Shown here: positions 1 to 7,144 of the stretch, in pieces
Position numbering within the stretch: the first letter of the stretch is position 1
How the letters are laid out: each line of letters starts with the position of its first letter
Source of the DNA: Epsilonproteobacteria bacterium UBA6211
GTDB taxonomy: Bacteria; Campylobacterota; Campylobacteria; Campylobacterales; Arcobacteraceae
Assembly: GCA_002421845.1 (NCBI GenBank)
Contig: DISL01000046.1
Span: forward strand, 1-19,337
Direction of reading: 5' to 3'
Length of the DNA stretch: 19,337 nucleotides
Translations under genes and position numbers: made by a program
Notes under the pieces: generated by a model
Database searches by the model: none
The model's input: only the letters and a program-made list of their open reading frames with translations
Told to the model about the DNA's origin: nothing

Positions 1-23
1 ATCCCATATCCCATATCCCATAT
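1..23. repeat. Heptamer tandem repeat at window edge
   Basis: ATCCCAT is present three times in a row plus two further bases, starting at base 1, so the array may continue outside the window. On the minus strand it reads ATGGGAT repeated and lies 18 bases downstream of the lptB stop, where the next minus-strand gene (expected rpoN) should begin. Seven is not a multiple of three, so copy-number change inside a reading frame would shift it. Whether it is coding cannot be seen. Confidence 0.6.
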
Positions 24-40
24 TCGCTGCTACCTAATGG

Positions 41-772
41 CTAAAAACTAAACGACTCTCCAAGATAATGTTCTCTTACCGAGCTATCCGATTTTATTTG
101 TTCACTATTACCACTAGCTAATACTGCACCGTTTTTCATAACATAAGCTCTATCACAAATCGCCAAAGTTTCTCTTACGTTATGGTCTGTTATAAGTACA
201 CCGATACCTAGTTTTTTGAGTTCTGCTATTATTTCTTGAATGTCTTTAACGGCTATAGGGTCAACTCCGGCAAAGGGTTCATCAAGAAGCAAAAATTTTG
301 GTTTTGAGATCAAAGCTCTTGCTATTTCTGCCCTTCTTCTCTCACCACCGCTTAGGCTTATCCCTTTTCTTTGTCTTATAGGCTCAATATTAAAAATAGA
401 TAGCATTTCTTCAACTCTTTTAGTTTGCGTATCTTTATCATCATAGACTATTTCAGCAGCTAACATCAGATTGTCTTCAATAGACAAATCCTTAAAAATA
501 GAAGATTCTTGAGGAAGGTAACCTATACCTTTAAGTGCTCGTTTATGCAACGGCAACAAAGTAATATCCTCTTCATCAAAAAATACGTTTCCACTAGTAG
601 GTTCTACAAGTCCGCATATAGTATAAAAAGTAGTAGTCTTACCTGCACCGTTTGGCCCTAGAAGTCCTACAACCTCACCGCTTTGAATATAAAGACTAAT
701 ACCGTGCAATATATCCGTTTTTTTAATCTTTTTAGTAATATCTTTAATCTCTAATTTATAAGTGTTATCCAT
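41..772 (-). CDS. lptB: LPS export ABC transporter ATPase LptB
   Basis: ATPase of the LptBFGC complex, which extracts lipopolysaccharide from the inner membrane and pushes it along the Lpt bridge; it acts at the cytoplasmic face. The 243-residue protein matches the usual length (about 240). Walker A GPNGAGKTT is at 39-47, the Q-loop glutamine near 88, the ABC signature LSGGE at 140-144, Walker B FLLLDE at 160-165 and the switch histidine in TDHNVRE near 197. The stretch ISLSGGERRRAEIARAL is typical of LptB rather than other small ABC ATPases. The ATG overlaps the end of tsaE by 8 bases, so translation is probably coupled. It is the last complete gene of the S4-trpD-tsaE-lptB operon; in C. jejuni the next gene is rpoN. 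Confidence 0.95.
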   Translation of the reverse strand: MDNTYKLEIKDITKKIKKTDILHGISLYIQSGEVVGLLGPNGAGKTTTFYTICGLVEPTSGNVFFDEEDITLLPLHKRALKGIGYLPQESSIFKDLSIEDNLMLAAEIVYDDKDTQTKRVEEMLSIFNIEPIRQRKGISLSGGERRRAEIARALISKPKFLLLDEPFAGVDPIAVKDIQEIIAELKKLGIGVLITDHNVRETLAICDRAYVMKNGAVLASGNSEQIKSDSSVREHYLGESFSF

Positions 773-1175
773 TTATTAAATACTCTCTTTTATTATCCAT
801 TTTTTGTATATTCACTACAACCATTTCAAAGCCGTAAGAATGTAGCAACTCTTCAAGTTTTTCATCGCCCCACTCTACAAAGTGAACACCATCTTTTTCA
901 AACTCTTCAAGAAGCCCAAGTGCTATAAATTCATTTAATGTTTTATTATACGTATCATAATGATATATATTTGCACCGTAACAGCTTTGTATGCTAAATG
1001 TTGGTGATGTTACGTTTTCATCCAATCCAAGTTTTTTGATATACTCTTTGACAAAAGTTGTTTTACCACTTGCCAAATCACCTCTCAATAAAACTATTAC
1101 GTTTTTACCGTCTATTTTGCCATGCAAATAATCAATGACTTTTGATATATCTTTTAACTCTAATACAAAATTCAT
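765..1175 (-). CDS. tsaE: tRNA t6A synthesis ATPase TsaE
   Basis: P-loop protein that works with TsaB and TsaD to add threonylcarbamoyl to A37 of ANN-decoding tRNAs, in the cytoplasm. Walker A GDLASGKTT is at residues 32-40, followed by the TsaE-typical SPTFSIQ segment, the HYDTYN motif and FVEWGDE. The 136-residue length is normal for bacteria. Start choice: an in-frame GTG at 1181 overlaps the trpD stop, but the ATG at 1175, two bases after that stop, gives the usual short N-terminus MNFVLEL, so I prefer it. Both are coupled to trpD. Its 3' end overlaps lptB by 8 bases. Confidence 0.92.
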   Translation of the reverse strand: MNFVLELKDISKVIDYLHGKIDGKNVIVLLRGDLASGKTTFVKEYIKKLGLDENVTSPTFSIQSCYGANIYHYDTYNKTLNEFIALGLLEEFEKDGVHFVEWGDEKLEELLHSYGFEMVVVNIQKMDNKREYLING

Positions 1176-1177
1176 TA

Positions 1178-2161
1178 TCACATTAATACTTTTGAAACTT
1201 CTATAATTTGATCGAGTTTAGCTTTTGCTTTGCCACTTACGATAGCTTGTCTTGCTATTTCTATACCCTCTTTTATATCTTTTGCCATACCGTCCACTTC
1301 AAGAGCAGCTCCGGCATTTAAAAGTACAATATCAAGTTTAGCACCTGTTATTTTACCTTCAAGAATATCTCTTGTAATTTGTGCATTTTGGGCTGCATCA
1401 CCACCTATAATATCATCTTTTGAATACATCTCAAAGCCGTAATCTCTAGGGTCTATTATAAAATCCTCTATAACACCGTTTTCAAGCTTTGTTGCATAGG
1501 TAATATCACTTATACTAATTTCATCAAGACCGTCCGCACTACTTACAACCATAGCACGTTCAGCACCTAAAAGCTGAAGGGCTTCAACCATTTTATGTAT
1601 GTAACTTCTATCAAATACACCTATAAGCTGTTTTACTGCACCTGCAGGATTTGTAAGAGGTCCTAGGATATTAAATATTGTTCTATGAGGTATGGATTTT
1701 CTAATAGGCATAAGATGTTTCATAGCCGGATGGTGATTTACGGCAAACATAAAAATAAAACCGGTATCTTCTAGCATAATAGCCTGTTTTTCAAGCGTTA
1801 CGCTAAGATTTACTCCCAACGCCTCAAGCATATCTGCACTTCCGCTGTTACTAGTGATACTTCTATTGCCGTGCTTTGCCACATAACATCCGCAAGCAGC
1901 AAGTAAAAGAGATACGGTAGTGGATACGTTGAAACTATTACTTTTATCTCCACCAGTACCGCAATTATCAATAAGTCTTGTTTCCAAGTGATACGGTATA
2001 GGAAGAAGTATAGAGTGTTCTCTCATAGCACTAGCAGCTGCAGCTATATCAGCAGCTGTTTCACCCCTTTCATAAAGTTCGATTAGATAACTTCTAACCT
2101 CTTCTTCCGTTAACTTACCTTCAAAAATATCATCAAATTTTAGTTTGGTTTTATTAAACAT
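1178..2161 (-). CDS. trpD: Anthranilate phosphoribosyltransferase
   Basis: Transfers phosphoribose from PRPP to anthranilate, the second step of tryptophan synthesis. At 327 residues it is a stand-alone TrpD, not fused to the TrpG amidotransferase. Visible motifs are the PRPP-binding GTGGD at 68-72, the KHGNR segment at 96-100 followed by TSNSGSAD, and FNILGPLTNPA. The ATG is preceded by an AGGAG ribosome binding site at 5-6 base spacing. No other trp gene lies nearby; the gene sits between an S4 protein and tsaE, a position where the C. jejuni order, as I recall it, has no trpD. It was probably inserted into an ancestral S4-tsaE-lptB operon, which is inference. Confidence 0.95.
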   Translation of the reverse strand: MFNKTKLKFDDIFEGKLTEEEVRSYLIELYERGETAADIAAAASAMREHSILLPIPYHLETRLIDNCGTGGDKSNSFNVSTTVSLLLAACGCYVAKHGNRSITSNSGSADMLEALGVNLSVTLEKQAIMLEDTGFIFMFAVNHHPAMKHLMPIRKSIPHRTIFNILGPLTNPAGAVKQLIGVFDRSYIHKMVEALQLLGAERAMVVSSADGLDEISISDITYATKLENGVIEDFIIDPRDYGFEMYSKDDIIGGDAAQNAQITRDILEGKITGAKLDIVLLNAGAALEVDGMAKDIKEGIEIARQAIVSGKAKAKLDQIIEVSKVLM

Positions 2162-2169
2162 AACAGCTC

Positions 2170-2418
2170 CTAATCCAATTTTTTTACATATTCGGTTTGT
2201 TTACTTTTAGGTGTTGATTTCGTCGTTGGTATAGACAATACTTCATATTTATCAATATATTCGATATATCTTATTTCAATAATGTCACCGACTTTTACCT
2301 CTTTTGCTTTTTTGACAGGGTTACCGTTTAAAAATACAACATTATGTTCAAGCATATCTTCACTTATTGCTCTTCGCTTGACTAAATTTACCGTACTTAA
2401 AAATTTATCTATTCGCAC
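2170..2418 (-). CDS. Small S4-domain RNA-binding protein
   Basis: An 82-residue protein that is essentially one S4 domain (residues 1-60) with a basic tail. The opening MRIDKFL, the KRRAISEDM helix and the VFLNGNPVKKAKEVKVGDIIEI strand-turn are characteristic of the Hsp15/RqcP-like S4 family, which binds structured RNA and in some bacteria acts in rescue of stalled large subunits; the exact role here is unknown. The start is GTG at 2418: an ATG two bases upstream is in another frame that stops after three codons, whereas GTG gives the canonical N-terminus and has GAGGG just upstream. First gene of the trpD-tsaE-lptB operon, 8 bases before trpD. C. jejuni has an S4 gene in the same neighbourhood. 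Confidence 0.85.
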   Translation of the reverse strand: MRIDKFLSTVNLVKRRAISEDMLEHNVVFLNGNPVKKAKEVKVGDIIEIRYIEYIDKYEVLSIPTTKSTPKSKQTEYVKKLD

Positions 2419-2447
2419 ATCACCCTCACTTATAAATTGTAACCTAG

Positions 2448-2456
2448 ATTATAGCA
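2448..2456 (-). promoter_or_regulatory. Extended -10 promoter for S4-trpD-tsaE-lptB
   Basis: On the minus strand TGC-TATAAT is a perfect extended -10 element, 29 bases before the GTG of the S4 gene. No convincing -35 is seen, which is normal for Campylobacterota vegetative promoters. Confidence 0.6.
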
Positions 2457-2462
2457 ATTTTA

Positions 2463-2471
2463 TGATAAAAT
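2463..2471 (+). promoter_or_regulatory. Putative extended -10 promoter for argG
   Basis: TGA-TAAAAT, one mismatch from TATAAT with an extended TGn, lies 30 bases before the argG ATG. It is back to back with the minus-strand promoter at 2448-2456. No clear -35 is seen. Confidence 0.4.
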
Positions 2472-2501
2472 GTTACCATAATTTAATTTTTGGAGTTTTG
2501 A

Positions 2502-3737
2502 ATGAGTAAAAAAGAAGTAAAAAAAGTAGTTCTTGCTTATAGCGGTGGACTTGATACAAGTATCATATTAAAATGGCTTCAAGATGTTTATAATGCTGAA
2601 GTTATAACATTTACAGCTGATTTAGGACAAGGTGAAGAGGTAGAACCGGCTCGTACTAAAGCACTTGCAATGGGTATCAAACCTGAAAATATTTTTATTG
2701 AAGATTTGAGAGAAGAATTTGTAAAAGATTACGTATTCCCTATGTTTAGAGCAAATACAATCTATGAAGGTGAATATCTACTAGGAACTTCTATAGCTAG
2801 ACCTCTAATAGCAAAAAAACAAATCGAAATAGCTAAAAAAATGGGTGCTGACGCTGTAAGTCACGGTGCTACGGGAAAAGGAAACGACCAAGTAAGATTT
2901 GAGCTTGGATACCTTTCACTTATGCCTGGTGTTACGGTAATAGCTCCTTGGAGAGAGTGGGATTTAAACAGTAGAGAAAGCCTACTTGCATATGCAAAAG
3001 AGCATGGTATCGAAATATCTCAAAAACACATAGATGAAAACGGTAACCCAAAAATAAGCCCATACTCTATGGATGCAAACTTACTACATATCTCTTATGA
3101 GGGACTTCACCTTGAAAACCCAAATGCAGAGCCTGAAGAATCTATGTGGTTATGGACAAACTCACCTGAAAATGCTCCTGATGAAGCAGAATATATCACA
3201 ATAGAATACAAAAACGGTGACCCTATAGCAATCAACGGCACACCTATGAGTCCTGCAACGCTTCTAAAAACTCTAAACGACTACGGTAACAAACACGGTA
3301 TCGGAAGAATAGATATAGTTGAAAATAGATATGTTGGTATGAAATCTCGTGGATGTTATGAAACTCCTGGTGGAACAATTATGCTAAAAGCTCACAGAGC
3401 TATAGAATCAATCTGCTTAGATAGAGAAGAGGCTCACCTAAAAGATGAGTTAATGCCTAAATATGCAAAACTTATCTATAACGGTTACTGGTTTGCACCG
3501 GAAAGAAAAATGCTTCAAGCTGCGATAGATGAGACACAAAAAAATGTTGAAGGAACTGTAAGACTAAAACTATACAAAGGTAACGTAATAGTTGTAGGAA
3601 GAACTTCTCCAAAAACTCTATTTAGTGAAGCTCATTGTACATTTGAAGCTGATAACGTATATAACCAAAAAGATGCAGGTGGGTTTATAAGATTAAATGC
3701 ACTTAGATTTGTTATTGCCGGACAAGTTAGAAAGTAG
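2502..3737 (+). CDS. argG: Argininosuccinate synthase
   Basis: Condenses citrulline and aspartate using ATP to give argininosuccinate, the penultimate step of arginine synthesis. The 411-residue protein has the N-terminal ATP pyrophosphatase loop AYSGGLDTS (12-20), then SHGATGKGNDQVRFELGY and WREWDLNSRE, and the C-terminal synthase domain with YEGLHLENP. It is full length for the bacterial type (about 400). A TGGAG ribosome binding site precedes the ATG. It is divergent from the S4-trpD operon across an 83-base gap. A hairpin and a small membrane-protein gene follow it; co-transcription is likely because no U-rich terminator intervenes. Confidence 0.97.
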   Translation: MSKKEVKKVVLAYSGGLDTSIILKWLQDVYNAEVITFTADLGQGEEVEPARTKALAMGIKPENIFIEDLREEFVKDYVFPMFRANTIYEGEYLLGTSIARPLIAKKQIEIAKKMGADAVSHGATGKGNDQVRFELGYLSLMPGVTVIAPWREWDLNSRESLLAYAKEHGIEISQKHIDENGNPKISPYSMDANLLHISYEGLHLENPNAEPEESMWLWTNSPENAPDEAEYITIEYKNGDPIAINGTPMSPATLLKTLNDYGNKHGIGRIDIVENRYVGMKSRGCYETPGGTIMLKAHRAIESICLDREEAHLKDELMPKYAKLIYNGYWFAPERKMLQAAIDETQKNVEGTVRLKLYKGNVIVVGRTSPKTLFSEAHCTFEADNVYNQKDAGGFIRLNALRFVIAGQVRK

Positions 3738-3746
3738 ATTATAGGT

Positions 3747-3782
3747 GGTAGTTGGTAGTAAGAAAACATCTACTACCCTACC
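3747..3782 (+). other. Hairpin between argG and small membrane ORF
   Basis: GGTAGTTGGTAGTA (3747-3760) pairs with TACTACCCTACC (3771-3782) with a two-base bulge and a ten-base loop. No U-tract follows, so it is more likely a processing, attenuation or RNA-stability structure than a terminator. The next gene's ribosome binding site starts six bases later. Confidence 0.5.
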
Positions 3783-3799
3783 GAGATAGGAGGTAGTAT

Positions 3800-3946
3800 A
3801 TGGAAAACCTATTTTTAATAGCCCAACTTTTACTTCTAGCTATTTTTGTTGTTTTGGGTATAGTTACTATTCGTCATACTATAGCCATAATAAAATACAA
3901 AAAAGATAAAAAATCAAAAGACTTCAAAGAAGATGAACTACCTTAA
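3800..3946 (+). CDS. 48-aa single-pass membrane protein
   Basis: A small gene with a very strong ribosome binding site, AGGAGG, at 6-7 bases before the ATG. The product has an N-terminal hydrophobic helix from about residue 3 to 31 (rich in L, I, V, A), then a highly charged tail with KYKKDKKSKD and an acidic end EDELP. This fits an N-out/C-in single-pass inner-membrane protein by the positive-inside rule. No function is recognised. It lies 62 bases after argG in the same direction; C. jejuni also has a small uncharacterised gene between argG and the S4 gene, though homology is unproven. Its stop codon directly abuts that of the convergent diguanylate cyclase. Confidence 0.75.
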   Translation: MENLFLIAQLLLLAIFVVLGIVTIRHTIAIIKYKKDKKSKDFKEDELP

Positions 3947-3961
3947 TTAAAGTTCATCTTC
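3929..3961. terminator. Symmetric hairpin over two abutting stop codons
   Basis: GAAGATGAACT (3929-3939) and AGTTCATCTTC (3951-3961) are a perfect 11-base inverted repeat. The 11-base loop holds the TAA stops of both convergent genes, back to back. It could end transcripts from either side, although there is no classic U-tract. Because it is a palindrome, both proteins end in EDEL. Confidence 0.55.
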
Positions 3962-5326
3962 CCCTACAACAAGGTTTCTACCGCTATTTTTTGCTTTATA
4001 CAGTGCTTTATCCACACGTTTAAATAGTTTTTCTTGATTATCTTCATCACTACAAACAGCAACTCCAAAACTTGCAGTAATACTTCCTTTTACGGAATTG
4101 AAAGTATGCTCTGCTATGGCATTTTTTAGATTATTTGCAACTATTTTTGCACTTTCAAACGTAGTCCCAGGAAGCAATATAGCAAACTCTTCACCACCCC
4201 AACGAGATAAAGTATCCGTACTTCTAACATTTTTGGATATGATTTTTGCTATATCTTTTAGTATTTCATCACCAACGTCATGACCGTATGTATCGTTTAT
4301 AGACTTAAACTTGTCTATATCTAGCAAAATAATACTTAGTTTATTTCTTTGCATTTTTGCTTTTTGAAATTCCAAATCAAAAAATTCTTCAAATTTCATA
4401 CGATTAAACGTACCTGTCAAAACATCTATAGAGGCTTGTTCTTCCAATGTTTGAGTCATAGTATAAAGTTCATCGACTTTATGTTTCATAGCTTTATTTA
4501 GAGTACTTAACTGCTCTTTAGTCTGCTCAAACTCAGTAACATCATGTCTTATAGCTATGTACTCTACTATATCACCGTCAATATCCAAAATAGGAACAAC
4601 AGTAGAATCAACCACATATTTTCTACCGTCTTTTTTCATATTAGTAATAAGTCCATTCCAAGCTTTTTTCTCTTTGATAGTATCCCATAACTCTTTAAAT
4701 GCAGAGCTTGGCATTGTCGGGTGTCTTACAATACTGTGTGGTTTACCTATAAGTTCAGCTCTAGTATAACCTGATACCTCACAAAATCTATCATTTACAT
4801 AAGTAATAATACCTTTTGGATTTGTTTTTGATACGATATTACTAAGATCAACTGCTTTTTTATATTCGTTTAGAAGATTTGAGTGTTCGTCTTTGAAATT
4901 TATCTTATTATCGTTAATCTGCTCGTATGCTAAATATAATTCATTCGTGAGTTTTAGGAATGTTTTTTCTATATCGCTTGATAAGCCAAAAGAGAGCATA
5001 CCCTCTTTATAGAAATAGTAACTTACACTATTTTTGAGAGATATAAATAAAGTAAAAAGTTCAGCAGTAGTTACAGATACTTTACTAAGAATCTGCAAGA
5101 ATTTAACACGCACCGGACACTCTGCAATAGTAAGCTCCCACTGCATAATACCTATCACACACTCAAATAGTTCATAAAATACCTTCTTTTGTTCATCGGA
5201 GAGATTCATCTGGTGAGTACCTAGAATATTCTTAACTTCCTCATCATCCAACCAATGATCTACTATTTTACTCTTATTTATACGTAAGATATAACTGAAC
5301 TCTTTAAGTTGTATTACTCTCTTCAT
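3947..5326 (-). CDS. Diguanylate cyclase with Aer-like PAS domain
   Basis: Makes c-di-GMP from two GTP. The 459-residue soluble protein has three parts. Residues 1-145 are helical, without a membrane segment, and possibly an RsbRD/globin-like sensor (inference only). Residues 155-270 form a PAS domain closely resembling the FAD-binding PAS of the aerotaxis receptor Aer: VSGYTRAEL, IVRHPTMP (199-206), W223 and KKDGRKYVV. A short coiled coil follows, then the GGDEF domain (about 295-455). The active site is intact (GGEEF, 377-381) and the inhibitory I-site RxxD is present (RSTD, 368-371) at the normal five-residue spacing. A redox or oxygen signal controlling c-di-GMP is the likely role. It stands alone, separated from the upstream DUF89 gene by a terminator. 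Confidence 0.9.
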   Translation of the reverse strand: MKRVIQLKEFSYILRINKSKIVDHWLDDEEVKNILGTHQMNLSDEQKKVFYELFECVIGIMQWELTIAECPVRVKFLQILSKVSVTTAELFTLFISLKNSVSYYFYKEGMLSFGLSSDIEKTFLKLTNELYLAYEQINDNKINFKDEHSNLLNEYKKAVDLSNIVSKTNPKGIITYVNDRFCEVSGYTRAELIGKPHSIVRHPTMPSSAFKELWDTIKEKKAWNGLITNMKKDGRKYVVDSTVVPILDIDGDIVEYIAIRHDVTEFEQTKEQLSTLNKAMKHKVDELYTMTQTLEEQASIDVLTGTFNRMKFEEFFDLEFQKAKMQRNKLSIILLDIDKFKSINDTYGHDVGDEILKDIAKIISKNVRSTDTLSRWGGEEFAILLPGTTFESAKIVANNLKNAIAEHTFNSVKGSITASFGVAVCSDEDNQEKLFKRVDKALYKAKNSGRNLVVGEDEL

Positions 5327-5410
5327 TATTTTAGCGTCCTATTTATTATTTTCATATAAAACTCATTTTAATGAAATAATTGTATCTAATTTGAATTAAT
5401 TTTTTACTTA

Positions 5411-5450
5411 GAGAAAAAAATTATTACCAAAATGAAACTAATTTTGTAAT
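5411..5450 (-). terminator. Intrinsic terminator of the pfkA-fbp-DUF89 operon
   Basis: Read on the minus strand, ATTACAAAAT (5450-5441) pairs with ATTTTGGTAAT (5433-5423) with one bulged G. The loop contains the DUF89 TAG stop, and a run AATTTTTTTCTC follows. This is a good rho-independent terminator and separates the operon from the downstream cyclase gene. Confidence 0.65.
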
Positions 5451-6295
5451 AATACAATATCACCGACATTTTTTTGGATACTTGAAGCTACTACGTTGCA
5501 TTTTACTTTGAATAAAAAAAACATTCTATCGTCACATAATTGTTCTAAACATTCGTAATTTCCCATCCCTTTAGCTATAATCAAAGGTACGTTATAAAAA
5601 AAAGCTTTAAATTCATCACCGGCACGACTAAGATCAAGACCAGGAGTATCAACACCGCTATCTAGTATCGTTGCTACCTCATCGATACCTATTTGATATG
5701 CCTCTTTTGTAGTAATATCATTTATGATAGGCTTTCCTCTTGTAGCATAAAAAAGCTCTTTTGTAGGGTATAGTTCTTTAATTGTTTTTAATAAAACCTT
5801 ATCAAAAACATTTTCTCCGCTATTATCCGCAAGTACAAGTATCTTATCTGCTATTTTAATACTTTGTTTAAGCTTTTCATAGTCGTTTACGGCAAAGTCC
5901 GTATCAAATATATTTTGTACTTCATGGGTCACGCAAAACTGCTCTTTTGCACCGAAATCTATCACGTTTCCTGCAACACTTGCTTTTATGGCAGTAAAAA
6001 GCTTATCATCGCTAAGTTCAAGTTTTTTATAGATAAAAGGTAAAAGCTCCGTTGCTTTTTGGATACTTTGTTGTTTGATAGTTTCCAAAGGGTCATTAAG
6101 CCCTAGCGTCTCACCCAAGTAAGCATAAACATCTTTTGCTATAAAAGGTGGCGTATGGGAATAACTAAAGCTAAGGGATTGCCTTTTTACTTCTGCTTTT
6201 ATTTCATTTGCTAAACTCTCATCAACCTCCAACAAAGCCAATGCCTTGTCAATCTGCCCTACTATACACCCTACACAGTCACTCTGAATATTCAC
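5438..6295 (-). CDS. DUF89 metal-dependent phosphatase
   Basis: Belongs to the DUF89/ARMT1-like family, metal-dependent phosphatases that hydrolyse sugar phosphates and other harmful phosphometabolites (damage control). Motifs across 285 residues: N-terminal CVGC (7-10), typical of the prokaryotic subfamily; AGNVIDFG (108-115); the metal-site ADNSGE (156-161) with D165 nearby; TRGKPIINDIT (185-195); GVDTPGLDL; KGMGNYE (242-248) and FKVKC (262-266). All core residues seem intact, so it should be active. The start is GTG, directly after the FBPase-like stop codon, with GGAG five bases upstream, so the two are translated in tandem. The third gene of an operon with phosphofructokinase and an FBPase homologue, it probably acts on a phosphosugar; the substrate is unknown. 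Confidence 0.85.
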   Translation of the reverse strand: MNIQSDCVGCIVGQIDKALALLEVDESLANEIKAEVKRQSLSFSYSHTPPFIAKDVYAYLGETLGLNDPLETIKQQSIQKATELLPFIYKKLELSDDKLFTAIKASVAGNVIDFGAKEQFCVTHEVQNIFDTDFAVNDYEKLKQSIKIADKILVLADNSGENVFDKVLLKTIKELYPTKELFYATRGKPIINDITTKEAYQIGIDEVATILDSGVDTPGLDLSRAGDEFKAFFYNVPLIIAKGMGNYECLEQLCDDRMFFLFKVKCNVVASSIQKNVGDIVLLQN

Positions 6296-7141
6296 TTATG
6301 CTCCAAAAACCGATTTTACTTTTTGAATTTCATTGATAGAGCCAAAATAAAAAGGTGATTTATGATGAACATTTAAAGACTCTATGTCAAGTATTCTGTA
6401 TTTACCGTCTATCGCCTCACCACCTGCAAGTTCTACTATAAAACTAATAGGATAACACTCAAATACAAGCTCCATCGTACCATTTGGCTCATTTTTGGTT
6501 GCAGGGGTTGAATATATCCCACCTCTTTTAAAAAGTATTTGATGTGTATCTAATACCAATGAGTCACTATATCTTAGTCTATACCCACCGTCAAAGAAAC
6601 TTTGCATCAAAGCTTTGTGTTCAGGTGTCCAAGCTGCTATATCTCCCCCTGTGGAGTTTATCTTACCGCTAGTACTTAGTCTAAAAGACTCTTTCTGTAC
6701 AAACTTATCACCCTCATAAGAGAAGAACTTTACACCTTCGTTTTGTGTTGCAAATACCATTTGAAATGTCGGTCCATAGGTAATATATGCACTTGCTTTG
6801 ATATTTTTCGGTGATATTTCATTTTCGTATATACACAAAATAGTACCTAAAGAGTAATCAACATCTAAAAGCTCCACATTATCTATACTAACGTAAGCAA
6901 CTATATATTTACCGTTTTGATTTATCGTACACATTTGCTTTTTGTCTTTGCTTAATGCACCTTTTACGCTCTTTACCTTTTCAAACTCACCCTCTATAAT
7001 TTGAGTACATCTTGCATATATTTTGCCGTGAAGTTTATCTTCCGTCATACTCACGTCAAAAAATTCATCACTCATACCTTTGAAAATATCTTTTTCTATA
7101 TGTACCGCTATATTTGATACCGCATTAAAAATTTCTATCAT
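6296..7141 (-). CDS. fbp: Degenerate class I FBPase-like protein
   Basis: A 281-residue full-length homologue of class I fructose-1,6-bisphosphatase. The fold is evident from GKYIVAY, SLGTILCIYE, YGPTF, RLRYSDSLVLDTHQIL, GGIY and ECYPISFIVELAGG. Catalytic positions are not kept: the metal-binding SEE is SKD (64-66); DPLDGSS is VSIDNVE (84-90), so the Asp118-equivalent is lost and only the Asp121-equivalent remains; the KLD aspartate upstream is also absent. The Glu280-equivalent (E228) remains. The frame is open throughout with a good ribosome binding site (GGAG), so it is not a decayed gene. It is likely a pseudoenzyme, regulator or altered-specificity phosphatase (inference). It lies three bases after pfkA and abuts DUF89. 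Confidence 0.8.
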   Translation of the reverse strand: MIEIFNAVSNIAVHIEKDIFKGMSDEFFDVSMTEDKLHGKIYARCTQIIEGEFEKVKSVKGALSKDKKQMCTINQNGKYIVAYVSIDNVELLDVDYSLGTILCIYENEISPKNIKASAYITYGPTFQMVFATQNEGVKFFSYEGDKFVQKESFRLSTSGKINSTGGDIAAWTPEHKALMQSFFDGGYRLRYSDSLVLDTHQILFKRGGIYSTPATKNEPNGTMELVFECYPISFIVELAGGEAIDGKYRILDIESLNVHHKSPFYFGSINEIQKVKSVFGA

Positions 7142-7144
7142 ACC

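Noticed and set aside
6296..7141. Pseudogene of fbp
   Set aside because: The frame is complete and full length with a good ribosome binding site, between two intact coupled genes; lost residues are substitutions, not frameshifts or stops.
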